A DNA stretch of 64,000 nt, taken from positions 4,309,739 to 4,373,738 of the forward strand of contig OX393563.1 in assembly GCA_947652115.1 (NCBI GenBank), read 5' to 3'. The position numbers and the translations under genes were made by a program. The stretch is from Blastomussa wellsi. Lineage: Eukaryota; Cnidaria; Anthozoa; Scleractinia; Plerogyridae. Below, one piece after another: positions 34,901 through 45,202 of the stretch. The stretch's first letter is position 1, and each line of letters opens with the position of its first letter. Below the pieces are notes generated by a model. The model did no database searches, was not told the DNA's origin, and saw only the letters and a program-made list of their open reading frames with translations.

Positions 34901-37900
34901 TATATAATGCATATGTTGTGGTTTAAATTTATTCTTGGTTTAAATTTTTTTAAACCAGTTTGATTTTTATTTCCCTTTGTCTCGTGTTGATTAGCATAAT
35001 CTGAAACAAAGGGAAATCAATATGAAACTGGTTTAAAAAATTTTAGACGAGGGATAAATTTAAACCACAACACATATAACAACAGTAAGTAATTAAAACC
35101 TAACAAATTTTAGAGCACTTTGATAAATAGATTCTACATCACGGTTCTGACACAGTCTTACCTTTGAGTGTACAATTTTGCTTTTGTGTTTCACTCAGTG
35201 TCGTTTCCTTTTACTTTTAGGTTATAGAGAAAGTCGAGAAGTTGCGTTCACTTCTTACGCAACCTGCAAACTTGAGAGTCCATGTAGCGGCAGATGTCAA
35301 TAGGCTTCCAGCTAACCCGCATGCTCTGTGGAAAACAAGACTTCTACCCAACACTTCAGCTGTAATACCCAACAAGTATGGAAAAATTCAGTTTTTATTC
35401 ACACCAGCTAAACACACCTCCTTCGTCTCCTTAGACGATTGGACATTAAAGTAGCTACATTACGATTTGTGCCTTTTGAAAATTAGCCTAAATTTTTCCA
35501 AGTCTTCATTTGTAATCCGTCTCAATCTTTTCCATCCTTAACCATCCTTGTTCCTTCTTACTTTACTATCACCTCTTTGGTGTTTTTCTTCCTTACAAGC
35601 TATTAGTTTTAGGTTTCCTGCGTTTTAAGGGTAATTAGGATCGTCGCAAAAAATAGCTCAGAATATCACGACGAAGCTCCTTCAAAGCCGTGAGCCTGTT
35701 AATGAAAACATGCATGTAGCTTAGCTTAGGTCAGAAATTAGTTTTAGGTTAATATTGGTAAATCCGTTTAGAACTGAAGATAATAATTTACTGGAGTTCT
35801 CTTTCATCAAGTCAACTTAATTTATGTCATTATAAAAGTTTTATCTTGAGGTTGAAGCAGATTAAACTACTATGCAACAGATTTGACCTAAAAACAAATT
35901 TAACCTACAACATCTATGCTATTAACAGGCGCCAATCGGCCGGTCAGTTAAGGCGGGAAATCAGTCTCACAATTCTAGTAGAACTGCGCGCTATTAATCG
36001 CAAAGCTCACCGCGTTCGACCAAGGAGCGGCGCCTGGGGTCGAGGCAGCAAGATAAACGTAAATTTTGATTTCAATTTAATGAATGAGGTTTATGCCCTC
36101 CAGTTTTGACTACTAATTTCAGCCTCCACAAACTTACGAAAATTGAAAGTGGCTCTGAACCCCCTCCACAGAATTTTTTTAAACTTTGCAAAAAGTTGCA
36201 TCTTATCATGCTTATCAAAATTCGATAATAAAAAATGGGGGTCTCCGTGCTCGTTTTTGAGTTATTAGCAGTTAAAGCTAAAATTAAGGGTGTTTTTAGC
36301 TGGTCATATTGTTTCTATGGTAACCTATTATGTCACGAAACTGATAACAACGTGTTCACCAATAATTGGGCAGTGTTTTGATATCATGATTGTAGCATCA
36401 ACTGATATAAAAGAGTGGTTATAATGACGCATCAAATTCTAAGTCTTTGAAAATGCTGGAAACTGTTTTGAGCCACCTCAACTCCATGGTTGGAGGAAAA
36501 TTTATTGAGGCTAATACCGCAAACGTGTGAGCGAAATCCTGACATTTGTAAGCCTGCCACCAGGCGTGTAAAAAGTCTTAATTTAAAACGTGCCATCTTT
36601 TTATGTTCCATCAAAGTTAGTGGTATTAAACATGCTAACCGTTTTTTCTTTGTTTTCTGACTTTTGTGTTTCAGCATCCCAGCTGTTCATAAATCCAGTG
36701 CCTTTCTGTCCAAGAATTCTGACCATGGTAAAATAGTTGGAGTTGGTGCAGTGGAATCGTCGTTTCTCTACCAAACTACCCGGTGTATCGATAGTTTTGA
36801 TCATCCCGACCTCGCTCCTATCATGGTATTCCTGGAATGCCTGACAACTCTAGAGGTGAGCTATCCAGTCCCTCTCGCTGGGTCAGCCACGTAGGATCAA
36901 TGCTGGGAAGTTCATTAAGGCACATAAAAACCCGCGAAATACGTTTTTGCACATGGTTTGCTTCGAGTTAATTACAGAGTTAGTTTTTCATTATTATGCC
37001 TTGCGTAGAGAAATATATTTCAAGTTTTCGTATTTTCCATTTTTGTTTCTGGGTTTTTCTTTTGATACTTCATAGGCTTATCATTTCGGTACCTTTAAAA
37101 ATCGTTCCTTGTCGATACACTTTTCTTCGTGCCACTTTTTAGTGTCACGCTTTAACCATTACGTGACGACCAACGTAATGGCTGTATCCTTAGGAGAGTG
37201 TGTAATAGTAGGATATATGCATGAGGTAAATCGTCATGTACGTTGTCTTTCGTAGGGTCCAATATGGCGCCAAGTACGTGGTCTCGGATTGTCGTATGGC
37301 TACGGGTATGTCACACCTAAAAACTTCACGTTTGGCCTTCTTAAGGGAATCTCAAATTTAGCATAAAAAGATAGATATCGTGGGACTTGAAGCTGCTTGT
37401 TTAACGGAAACATGTCGTGCCCTGATAGATCCATGATTTCCCGCGCTTATCACCGGCTTCCAGATTTAGAATGAGTTTGATTGGCTCATTGCTTCTTGGC
37501 TTGCGATTCGCGCGATGAAGATTTTCCCGCTCTTTTCAGCCGTTACGTACATTTACGTCATTACCTGAACAGCTTTATCGCTTAACGGTCTTGGCGAATG
37601 CTAAAACCATCTTTAATTGCCCTTGTTAAGCCTTGTTTTCTGTCACACGTGTTGTAGAATGCGCGTTGTTCCAGAGAATGGGCTGCTTTATCTTTATCTC
37701 ATCAAGTCGACTCATTTGGTGAAGGCTTACAAGAAAACTCAGGAGATTGTTGTAAGTAACAAAGTATTTATCAGTTGGGAGGCGCGGTGGCCTAATTAGT
37801 TCGCTAAACACCGTATCGGGTTCGAACCCTGGCCGGGGCACTGCGTTGTGTTCTTGGGCAAGACACTTTAATCTCATAGTGTCTCAAGATATATAAATGG

Positions 37901-39563
37901 GTATCGGCGAATTTAATGCCGGGGATACCCCTGCAATGGACTAGCATACCATACCATACGTCTTTGTGTAAAACCAGAATGCATAGATACTTGCTTTATA
38001 AAGCCTCTGTTGCGTGCCTCATATCTGCTAAAGAGCAGACGCATACAATGTCAGAAATCAGTCCATCTTGGCGTAAACAGTAATTGGTTATTGTAACGAG
38101 TTTCGAATTCATCTGGACAAATTAGAAGCTTCCTTAATGTTAATAGAGGTAGTTATGAAACAGTTCTTTGTTTGTCTTGTTAGGATGGCTATCTGTCCGG
38201 TGCAATGTCGTTTGATGCTGGTGAACTAGAATCAGCCATCAGCAGTGTGATATTTGAAATCATCGAACGAGAAAAGAGCGTGTCATCCGCGGCTTCTCAG
38301 GTTAGTTGTGAAAGTTACATTCGTTTACTTTGGTACGCCTTGAGACATTGACTATGTCTTGCAGGTAATCTTTCTCAGGCTCGTGGGCGTAGGTGGGCGA
38401 GGAAGGGGTGGGGGGTGTGTTGACTGGGTTTTTCTTTTGTCTTTTTCTTCGTTGACTTTATTCAAGAGAGCAAAAACCTTGACATGCCAAATCGTTTGTA
38501 AACTGATTTCATTTTTATTTTTAGAGTTTGATGTCGCAGTTTAGAGATGTAGGGCCTGATTATAACAGGTTTGTTTTACATGTAATTTAACATTACAGCT
38601 TTTTTGCCTTGTGAAAGTCAATAAGCAGCATTTCAAACTAACAGACATTGATATCCTTTGTCTTAAAATTCGTTAGACATTTTTCTATCATTGTTAATAT
38701 TTGATAGTTGGGAAGTTGATTTGCTTTAATGTATCCCGTTTTTATTTTGGGTTCTGCAGAACAAGGGGGAATCAGTTTTTCTCCCAGGATCTTGCAAAAC
38801 GAAGACGGCCTCTCTTATTTTTCAGTTCCAAACTCGGTCACCAGATATTTACGCGGCTCTTTCGTAAAGATTTCAGTGTAAAGTGTTATAATTGCGCGGC
38901 CATTTTGTCTCTTCATAGCATAGCTCATACAATGGGCATTTGTGTTATCTATTGTTGTCTTTAATCATTTATTTTGCAGACGCCTATTGACTAAGATTTC
39001 TAAAGTGTCTTTGGCTGACCTGATCAGAGTGGGGAAAACGTACATTGCGCCCCTGTTTGATCCGTCCCACTCCTCCTGTGCCGTCTGTTGCCATCCGTCC
39101 AAAGTGGAAGAGATAAAAGAGGAATTTAGCAGGTAATATTCCCCAAAAATATGAGCACAGAAATGTCTCTACTTTAAATGGTCCACTTTTACTCACTGTT
39201 TGTGGAGTGTCATCCGCAAAAATATAGATGGAGAGCAGTCAGTTTTTGTTCTTGAAATCCAGCGCCCGACCAGGAAGTTAAAATTTGTTTTGCAATTCAA
39301 TTATTAACATAATAGGTCAAGAATACAAAGTCAGTTTACTGAGAACCTATCCCGATATAGAAATCAAGCCTTTGGTTTGTTGTAGGTGTTGTGTTCTCTG
39401 TAGAATCTAGATTTTTAATCAGTGAACGAGTTTTGTTTGGTTTAAGATCTTTTGGGGCCATATTGATGTTACTGTAATTTTTATCTCTGTTTGTAGTATC
39501 AACAAGCCACTGAGTGTGGTTAAATCGTTGGAGGAAGAATTTACATGGACCACTAGAGGTTGA
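25987..39563 (+). CDS. M16-family metallopeptidase, C05D11.1-like, complete (22 exons)
   Basis: Exons: 25987-26128, 26241-26323, 26583-26741, 27067-27222, 28268-28321, 28652-28774, 29289-29921, 30374-30517, 31655-31849, 32544-32646, 33353-33483, 33914-34032, 34164-34225, 34706-34791, 35221-35375, 36675-36855, 37256-37305, 37658-37751, 38184-38300, 38525-38568, 38980-39132 and 39497-39563. All joins keep frame, giving 1016 aa. The N-terminal peptidase domain carries the inverted zinc motif HTLEH (His59, Glu62, His63); Glu135 in TEVHH is a candidate third ligand. A second M16-like half begins around residue 600, as expected for a clamshell enzyme with two fused M16 halves. A lysine/glutamate-rich low-complexity linker (exon 8, about residues 451-498) separates them. 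The relatives are the uncharacterised C05D11.1-like group, distinct from insulysin and presequence protease; the substrate is unknown. No signal peptide, membrane segment or clear mitochondrial presequence is seen. Intron 6 appears to use a GC donor. Confidence 0.92.
26815..27000 (-). repeat. tRNA-derived SINE body (head lost)
   Basis: Contains GGGGAGTAGAAATACTCC, CTGTGATGGACTAGCATCC and CCAGGTGTATAAATGGG on the minus strand, as in the copies at 2425 and 24905. M16 intron 3. Confidence 0.65.
27515..28140. repeat. ACT/ACC trinucleotide microsatellite split by two insertions
   Basis: Long runs of ACT and ACC triplets at 27515-27570, 27665-27755 and 27970-28140 are interrupted by a GATCTAGGGGGAGG-type element (about 27574-27663) and by an AACCCTCCAA-ended element (27754-27968). 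Open frames here encode only low-complexity His/Tyr/Thr strings and are not genes. M16 intron 4. Confidence 0.75.
27754..27968. mobile_element. AACCCTCCAA-ended element inside the microsatellite
   Basis: AACCCTCCAAATTT at the left is complemented by AACTTGGAGGGTT at the right. Internally there are several GTCGCCAGCTGGCGAC-like and GGTCGCCATGG palindromes, similar in style to the inner motifs of 23343-23994. Confidence 0.6.
31289..31447. mobile_element. PIF/Harbinger-like MITE, TAA target site
   Basis: The left end GGGCGCATTCGTTTGGGAT is complemented by the right end ATCCCAAACAAACGCACCC. TAA abuts both ends (31286-31288 and 31448-31450). A 3-bp TWA duplication with G-rich ends is typical of PIF/Harbinger. 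159 bp, M16 intron 8. Confidence 0.8.
34460..34590 (-). repeat. Second SINE family, tRNA-like head
   Basis: On the minus strand GTGGCTTCATAGCTCAGCTGG carries a good tRNA A box (TAGCTCAGCTGGTAAAGC), followed by a weaker B box near CGCTCGAATCCC and an oligo(T) stretch. A second ATGTGTGGCTTCAT-like block just upstream in opposite orientation argues against a functional tRNA. M16 intron 13. Confidence 0.5.
34905..35080. mobile_element. AT-rich foldback element in M16 intron 14
   Basis: CATATGTTGTGGTTTAAATT near 34909 is complemented by AATTTAAACCACAACACATAT near 35056-35078. Inside, TTAAACCAGTTTGATTTTTATTTCCCTTTG pairs with its near-complement. No coding content. Confidence 0.65.
35460..35640. 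repeat. Dispersed repeat related to 52150-52330
   Basis: Blocks around CATCCTTGTTCC, TCTTTGGTGTT and CAATCTTTTCCA here correspond in reverse orientation to GGAACAAGGATG, AACACCAAAGGAG and GGAGAAGATTG around 52225-52300. M16 intron 15. Confidence 0.45.
37778..37950 (+). repeat. tRNA-derived SINE copy, plus orientation
   Basis: Begins GGAGGCGCGGTGGCCTAATT with a B box GGTTCGAACCC. It then has TGTTCTTGGGCAAGACACTTT, ATAAATGGGTATCGGCGAATT and ATGGACTAGCATACC, the same layout as the minus-strand copies elsewhere. M16 intron 18. Confidence 0.8.
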
Positions 39564-40155
39564 CTTTTTACCCCAGATCATCACGCAGTTGTCACGTTAT
39601 CTCTTTGTCACGCACCGATCATCCATCGCACGTATTCCAACACTTTCTGGTTTGGACAATCGGCGATTTCGCGCCAGTTGCATTCGAGAACTCTGCGCTA
39701 GCTCGTTTGCGAATTGTCTTCCGTTTACTGTAAATGCGTTTTTTCTCTTGTTTGTAGATCAAACTGAGAAATGGAATCAAGTGGCTCCAATTTAGCTTAA
39801 AGCGATTTTCAAGTAAGTGTCGAAAAACCAAAACCAAAGTAATTACTTTGGCCAATAACTTAGGACGACGACAATCCAGTGATCCAATTGAAACCTCCAA
39901 GTTATCGCACGTAGTCGGCACAAAGCGCGGGAACACTTGCTCGCGCTAGTCACGATTCGTTAAGGTTTTACTTCTGATTGGTGAAAAATTGGCGCCAACT
40001 TTTTAAACGAATCGCTGAGCGTTGTACTTAATTCCGAACCAAAGCAATTCGCTAATTACTCAAGTCACTCAAGTGAAAACTGCTCTATTAATATTGAGAA
40101 AGAATCATATGTTTAACAATTATTCCACGAGCGCGCGTTGGATATGATGGTAGAT

Positions 40156-40188
<33 letters not shown>

Positions 40189-40993
40189 AACCATCTCATA
40201 TCCAACAAGTGCGAGTGGAATAATTGTTCTATTTAAAACGCCCCAAAAATATTGTACAACATTGCAAAAATGCATTCTTTTACGCATACACGTACCTTTT
40301 TGGTAGGGCAATGGTATATGAGCTCATATACCATTGCCTTTCAACCAATCAAAACTCAGGAAATGCAATATACCATACCTAGTATTTAATGAAAGTAAAT
40401 ATTATTCGAACTAGAAACAAGACAAGATGCTGGCCGTTGATACTCAGTCATACTCAGTCACTGCATGGCTAGGAACTGCACCTATAGAAGATTGAGAAAC
40501 TTGTGAAGGCAATCCAGTGATCCGATCAAGAAAGTATACATTACTTAATAATAATCAATTATCATCAAAACTGTCACGCAATAAACATGTCACGCACTAT
40601 ATCAGCTGTTTTATTGAGGCTAAACTGCAAACCTAATCGAGGAAGCAAGTCTCGAGTGCATATTGAACTACAAAACTCCAACCAGTTTTATTGAGGTTAA
40701 CCTTCAAAACTAGTACAAGGTAAATTCAAGGTATATTTTAAAACCTGCAAAACTTTTTGACATTTTGTTGAGAAGTTAATATGCAAACCTAAGGCTTATA
40801 CCATTTTAATCTGTTTTAATTAGCCTACCAGCTGCTAACAACAAACCTAGAACGGGGTCAACCCAACCTAAAAACACGTAATCTGAACTGAAAAGCTATT
40901 GTTCAAAGTACACCCAGACATATTGAACAGACCTGGACCTTACAAGGTATGTTTGGCATAATGTTACAACAAAACACCAAGAGTTCAGCTTAG
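39564..40993. other. Region between M16 gene and orphan exon
   Basis: Apart from the M16 3' UTR and the dispersed repeat at 40121-40385, I see no gene. Open frames here have no recognisable content. Confidence 0.5.
40121..40385. repeat. Dispersed repeat, uninterrupted copy
   Basis: Close relative of 21931-22345 in the same orientation and without the 171-bp nested insert. The first part is an inverted repeat (AACAATTATTCCACGAGCGC at the left against GAGTGGAATAATTGTT at the right). It also contains the palindrome GCAATGGTATATGAGCTCAT, whose mirrored half follows directly. Confidence 0.75.
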
Positions 40994-41368
40994 TTAATGG
41001 CGTCGGATAAACAAGCTCCCGTCTGTGTTCTCTCCCACTGTTCCTCGCTCAATGAGGTCCTCTACCAGCTCGTACTCAGTCAGGCGGTCCCCAATGTTCT
41101 GCGTGAGGTCAGTGTAAGGACTGCCAGCATCGCGTAAAACGGGCCGGGGATTTTTCGCCTCTTCTTCCCCCTCAATATTACCCATTTGAAGATATGGTAG
41201 GACGCGGTCGGAAATCTGAGCCATTAAATCCTTGCAGACCTGTGGGGCTGAGGCAAGCGTGTAAGCCCCGCCCTTCATAACTTTGGTGAGGCAGCGAAAA
41301 AAATCAAACTCTTCCAAAAAACGATGTCATATAGACCATCAGCATTGTGTTGTCCTACCAACCAAAAC
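40994..41368 (-). pseudogene. Orphan terminal exon with a homopolymer frameshift
   Basis: On the minus strand an acceptor-like CTCTCAG at about 41369-41375 is followed by an open frame starting FWLVGQHNADGLYDIVF. A second frame starts EEFDFFRCLTKVMKGGAYTL and runs to a TAA at 40994-40996. The two frames meet at a six-base T run (A6 at 41316-41321 on the plus strand); one extra T would make a single frame of about 125 residues. The composition looks protein-like (acidic, ALASAPQ and LTEYELVEDLIE segments), but I do not recognise a family. No upstream exon was found. It may be a decayed gene, a fragment of a larger gene or transposon, or an assembly error in the homopolymer. Confidence 0.4.
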
Positions 41369-41859
41369 CTGAGAGAGAAAAAAATAGGAAGAAAGAAATC
41401 AGTTGAAGATAGGCCATGCACTTCTGCTGGCTCGGAGGCAGAACGTCGTTGTAAATTGGAACAAGTTATGTAGTGCGAGTGTTATATATTAATTAGACCA
41501 TAGGAGAATAAAAGGTTTGGGCGGCTGTTTTACGTTGAAAATTACTCAAATCACGCAGTTGGGATAATTTCTAGGTGAATGGTCTGTGAAGATTTTCTTG
41601 GTTTCTGTATGAGATTGTTTCTATGTTCGCGCAATGATATCTCCAGTGGAGAATTAAGGTAAAGAGACTGGTTTTTAGTCTATGAAGGGCATTTTTAGCG
41701 GAGCTCCAGCGGCCTCAAGGGCCACAAAGCGGAGCCCCTTAACCGTAGGAGAAGGACAATCGTGCATGGATCGCGGGCGCGTGCGCCCAACGACGACAAC
41801 GAATTAAATCGCACACAATGGCGGCCATTGAGGTAGCCATGCCTTGCCATCTTTGGTAT

Positions 41860-42155
41860 TGAGTGGTAAAGTGATGACGTCACAAAAACTAAATTTATGA
41901 AATTATGGGATTTACCGAGATATTCTGAAAGTACATGATGTAGAATGTCTACTTGCCAAAAATCAGCATCTTATTTCAATTTGTAACGCTATAGTGACTC
42001 CATACAAATCCTTGTAATTTTGTCTTGGTTCTAAACCATTTTGAACCAAGACAAAATTACAAGGATTTGTATGGAGCCATTGAATCATGAAGGGGCCAAT
42101 ATCTCAAATTTGTAAAATTTAAATATTTGTGACGTCACATTTTACTACTCTATTG
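41860..42155. mobile_element. Foldback element with a perfect 34-bp hairpin core
   Basis: The core 41998-42076 consists of two exact 34-bp inverted arms (CTCCATACAAATCCTTGTAA ... ending TTGGTTC) around an 11-bp loop. Weaker pairing extends outward to TGACGTCAC palindromes on both sides (about 41874 and 42130), where GAGTGGTAAAGTGATGACG pairs with the right flank. Confidence 0.75.
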
Positions 42156-42708
42156 GACATCCATGTTATGGTCAATTGACAGCTGTCAAATCGGGTATCC
42201 ACTGACCAGTATCACATGACCAGATCGCAGGCTCTGATTTAGAACTCATCGTGGTAACGTTTTTTTGAAAGTTGACCGCTGACAAGGCATGGTGTGTTCA
42301 TTGATCGCGGGATTTTTTCTTCTGGCAGCATTTTTTAATTTTTTTATGGTCATTCTCAACAGAAATTCTGCAAAAGACCCTGGGAACGAGGTTGGCGTCT
42401 GACGTGTCATTATCACTTTCTGATTGTCTGTATGGGGGTTTACCCAAAGGGGTTTTTTGTTTTAGTTTTCGTTTAGAAGAATGCAAAGTAAGGCTCGTAC
42501 TCGGTGTAAAGAGAAACTGACCAGTAACATACAACAAAGAACGACCATGCAAGATAAAAATGAAAAAACAGCAAAACAAAATGTCACAAGTTGAAGATCA
42601 AAAAGATAATACAGCAAAAGTGCCACTCGTAATTCTGTAAAATCTGTGTCGAAACTTCGCAAATAAGGAACAGAAAGGGAATACTGACCAATATTGAGTG
42701 TAACTAAT

Positions 42709-44160
42709 GCGCGAGCCTGCGAGCCGGAGCCTCGAGCCACGAGCCGCGAGCCTCTTTTTGCGAGCCTCCGTTTTTCGCCATAATTTTAGCTTTTTGTTGA
42801 AATTTAGATGTAAATTTATCGACAAGCGATCATGTTAAGGAAAAGAAAGTGATATGCCTACAACAATTGCACCTTGCAATTTCCCTCATAGATCGCGTGA
42901 CAAGACACTTCATCAGGTGGGAAAGAAATGAACTCTTGTTTTAGCTTCTTGTGTAACCATTCTGTAGGGGTTCCTTAATTAATTTCACTGACTTATTGTT
43001 GGGAAACGAAGAAGAAAAAGGAAAAAAAAAAAGAAACATGCAAATAATAGCCGCATGCAACGGGGCTCAAGTTCGTCGATCAGAATGGAACTGGTGCTTC
43101 CTTGTGGTTTATCGGTTTCAGACGAGACAAAAGACTAAGAGGCAAGTAAATTAGGAAATGAAAGCTAGTCTAGAAAAGAGTAGAGTGCCAAATTAAACGA
43201 AGATCCATATAAACCATGCTGTTTTCTCTTTGTATGAGCTCGACCCTTTGTCACTGAAGATACCACAAGGAAGCACAAGTTCACGTCCGATCACTGAAAT
43301 TAAGCCCTGTTGGCCAGGGTTAGTATTGGGATGGGTGGCAGACAGGAATATTAAACCCTGTTGTTGGCTCTTTTTCCTTTTGTCGTCGTAATTTTCAATG
43401 AATATATCAGTACAGTGAAATTTGAAGTCCTTCCTTTGTCCTTAAGGCTTCTTTATTTACACTTTTTTGTGTAATCTTCCCAAAACCCGTAATCAAATTA
43501 ACGATCGTCCAGTTTTGTTGTCGTTTCTTGTTACTTCTTCGACATTTTGTTGGGCAATAACAATTTAATACAGGGAAAGGATATTATTGAAAGAAAGAAA
43601 AGGCGAAAAAAAAGTATTGACTCGAACTTGACTTGTGACTCGAACTTGACCCGTGTTATGAGGAAACTCGCTCTTCATAAACTATTAAAATAGGACGGAA
43701 GACCGAATGAATATACAGAATGACAAATGAACAAATGTCACCAACATAGGAGCCGCAGGCCTGCCAACCCGATTTTTTCGATCTATGAAGTACTTTTCAC
43801 GTTACCGGTACTTATTTTACCGGTAGGAAAAATAGGGGGTCCATGGACCCAGTCCATAGAGGGGGTCCATGTTTTGTCCTCTCCCAATCAGTCCAGCTAT
43901 TTGTATTTCACAGCAACCGCTTCGGCGACTAAAAATGGAAACAGAGCTTTCTTCCGCTCTGCCGTTCGATGTTATATCTTAAATTGCAAATGTAGATCAA
44001 CAGACAGATAAGAAAATCTCGGAGGCCAAAAGATTTCGGTCCTTCATTTTCGGTTCGTGTTGTACAGCACCGAGATAGACAGGAACGGGCATTTTTTGGA
44101 TTTTTTGGCTGAAAACTTTCGAGGCTCGCATAAAAGGGCTCGGGCTCGCAGGCTCGCAGA
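42709..44160. mobile_element. 1.45-kb element with GCGAGCC-rich inverted ends
   Basis: GCGCGAGCCTGCGAGCCGGAG at the left and the complement of GGGCTCGGGCTCGCAGGCTCGC at the right form G+C-rich inverted ends in an AT-rich setting. The CGAGCC heptamer pattern repeats several times at each end. The interior has no transposase I can recognise. The exact limits are uncertain. Confidence 0.5.
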
Positions 44161-44760
44161 ATAGCTTCCCCCACCAATATTCAATGATTTATATTTAACA
44201 TGCACGAAAAACCATGTGTTTTATGGCATGAGTGGCTTTCACTTTTCTAATCCCGTGGTGGTTTTCCCGAGGGAATTTTTTTCCAATTGTTTTCATTCCG
44301 AAAGCCGGATGGTGACGATCACAAGTTAGCACCAAGAATCAATTCTTGGTGCTGACCAAAAGGATCGCGGCCATTGATGCAAAGGGTCTTGATTGCGCGG
44401 TTCGCTTAGCGTTGTGGGACGCTAATCATCTATCCCCGCGCTGCCCGTTTTCCCACGTATTCCAAAAAAGAGATCCTCTGCTTCCTGACAATAGCGATTT
44501 ATATTAAGTGATATTTCTCCTATGTCTAGTAAAATATGGAGTTTAGGCATTATTGCAAACAATTCAACATGAATTTGTCTGAAGAGTGGAAGTTTTCTTT
44601 AAATATCGCGTAGGTTATTTTTAGCAAATATTCGACGGTATTAAGCTTTGCAGCATAATCAACTTAACCATTTGCATGATTTTGGTGTTGGTATACTGTA
44701 TCACGCATATGATCAGTCGTGATATTCAACTGAATGTTATCACACAAGCGATATGCATGT

Positions 44761-45202
44761 CCCCGGGTAGGGGAGGGGGCGGTACTCCCCTATATTAGGT
44801 ATATAGATATTTGCCGCCCCAAAGGGTATGTTTTTTAGCCGTTTTGATCTGAAAACGGGTATAGATTTTGGCTTTTATGGTCTGAAATTGGGTGTGGTTT
44901 TGGGGGAACATTTACGAAAGCTTAAAAACATATTTTTCTTCTCAGTAACTGAGTGGGACAAGTAACTGACGAGAGAGAAAGAGAAATAGATAAAATATAT
45001 CATTCCAGCTAAATTTTACCTAACTGGTATAAAACGGGTGTATATTTTCAAGGTCAGGTCTGAAAACGGGCATGGATTTTTGAGGCCAGGTCTGAAAATG
45101 GGTGTGGAAAATGGCATGCATTGGTCTGAAGTAGGATCTGGATTTGGCGATCCGGGCGGCACACCCCCACCAAAAATTACAAGGAGTACCCCCTCCCCAG
45201 GG
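44761..45202. mobile_element. hAT-like non-autonomous element with repeated GGTCTGAAAACGGG motifs
   Basis: The left end CCCCGGGTAGGGGAGGGGGC, then GGTACTCC, is complemented by the right end GGAGTACCCCCTCCCCAGGG. Flanks ATGCATGT (44753-44760) and ATGCATGC (45203-45210) form an 8-bp duplication with one mismatch. The motif TCTGAAAACGGGTATGG and variants recur about five times in the same orientation. Similar architecture to 18320-18670. Confidence 0.8.
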
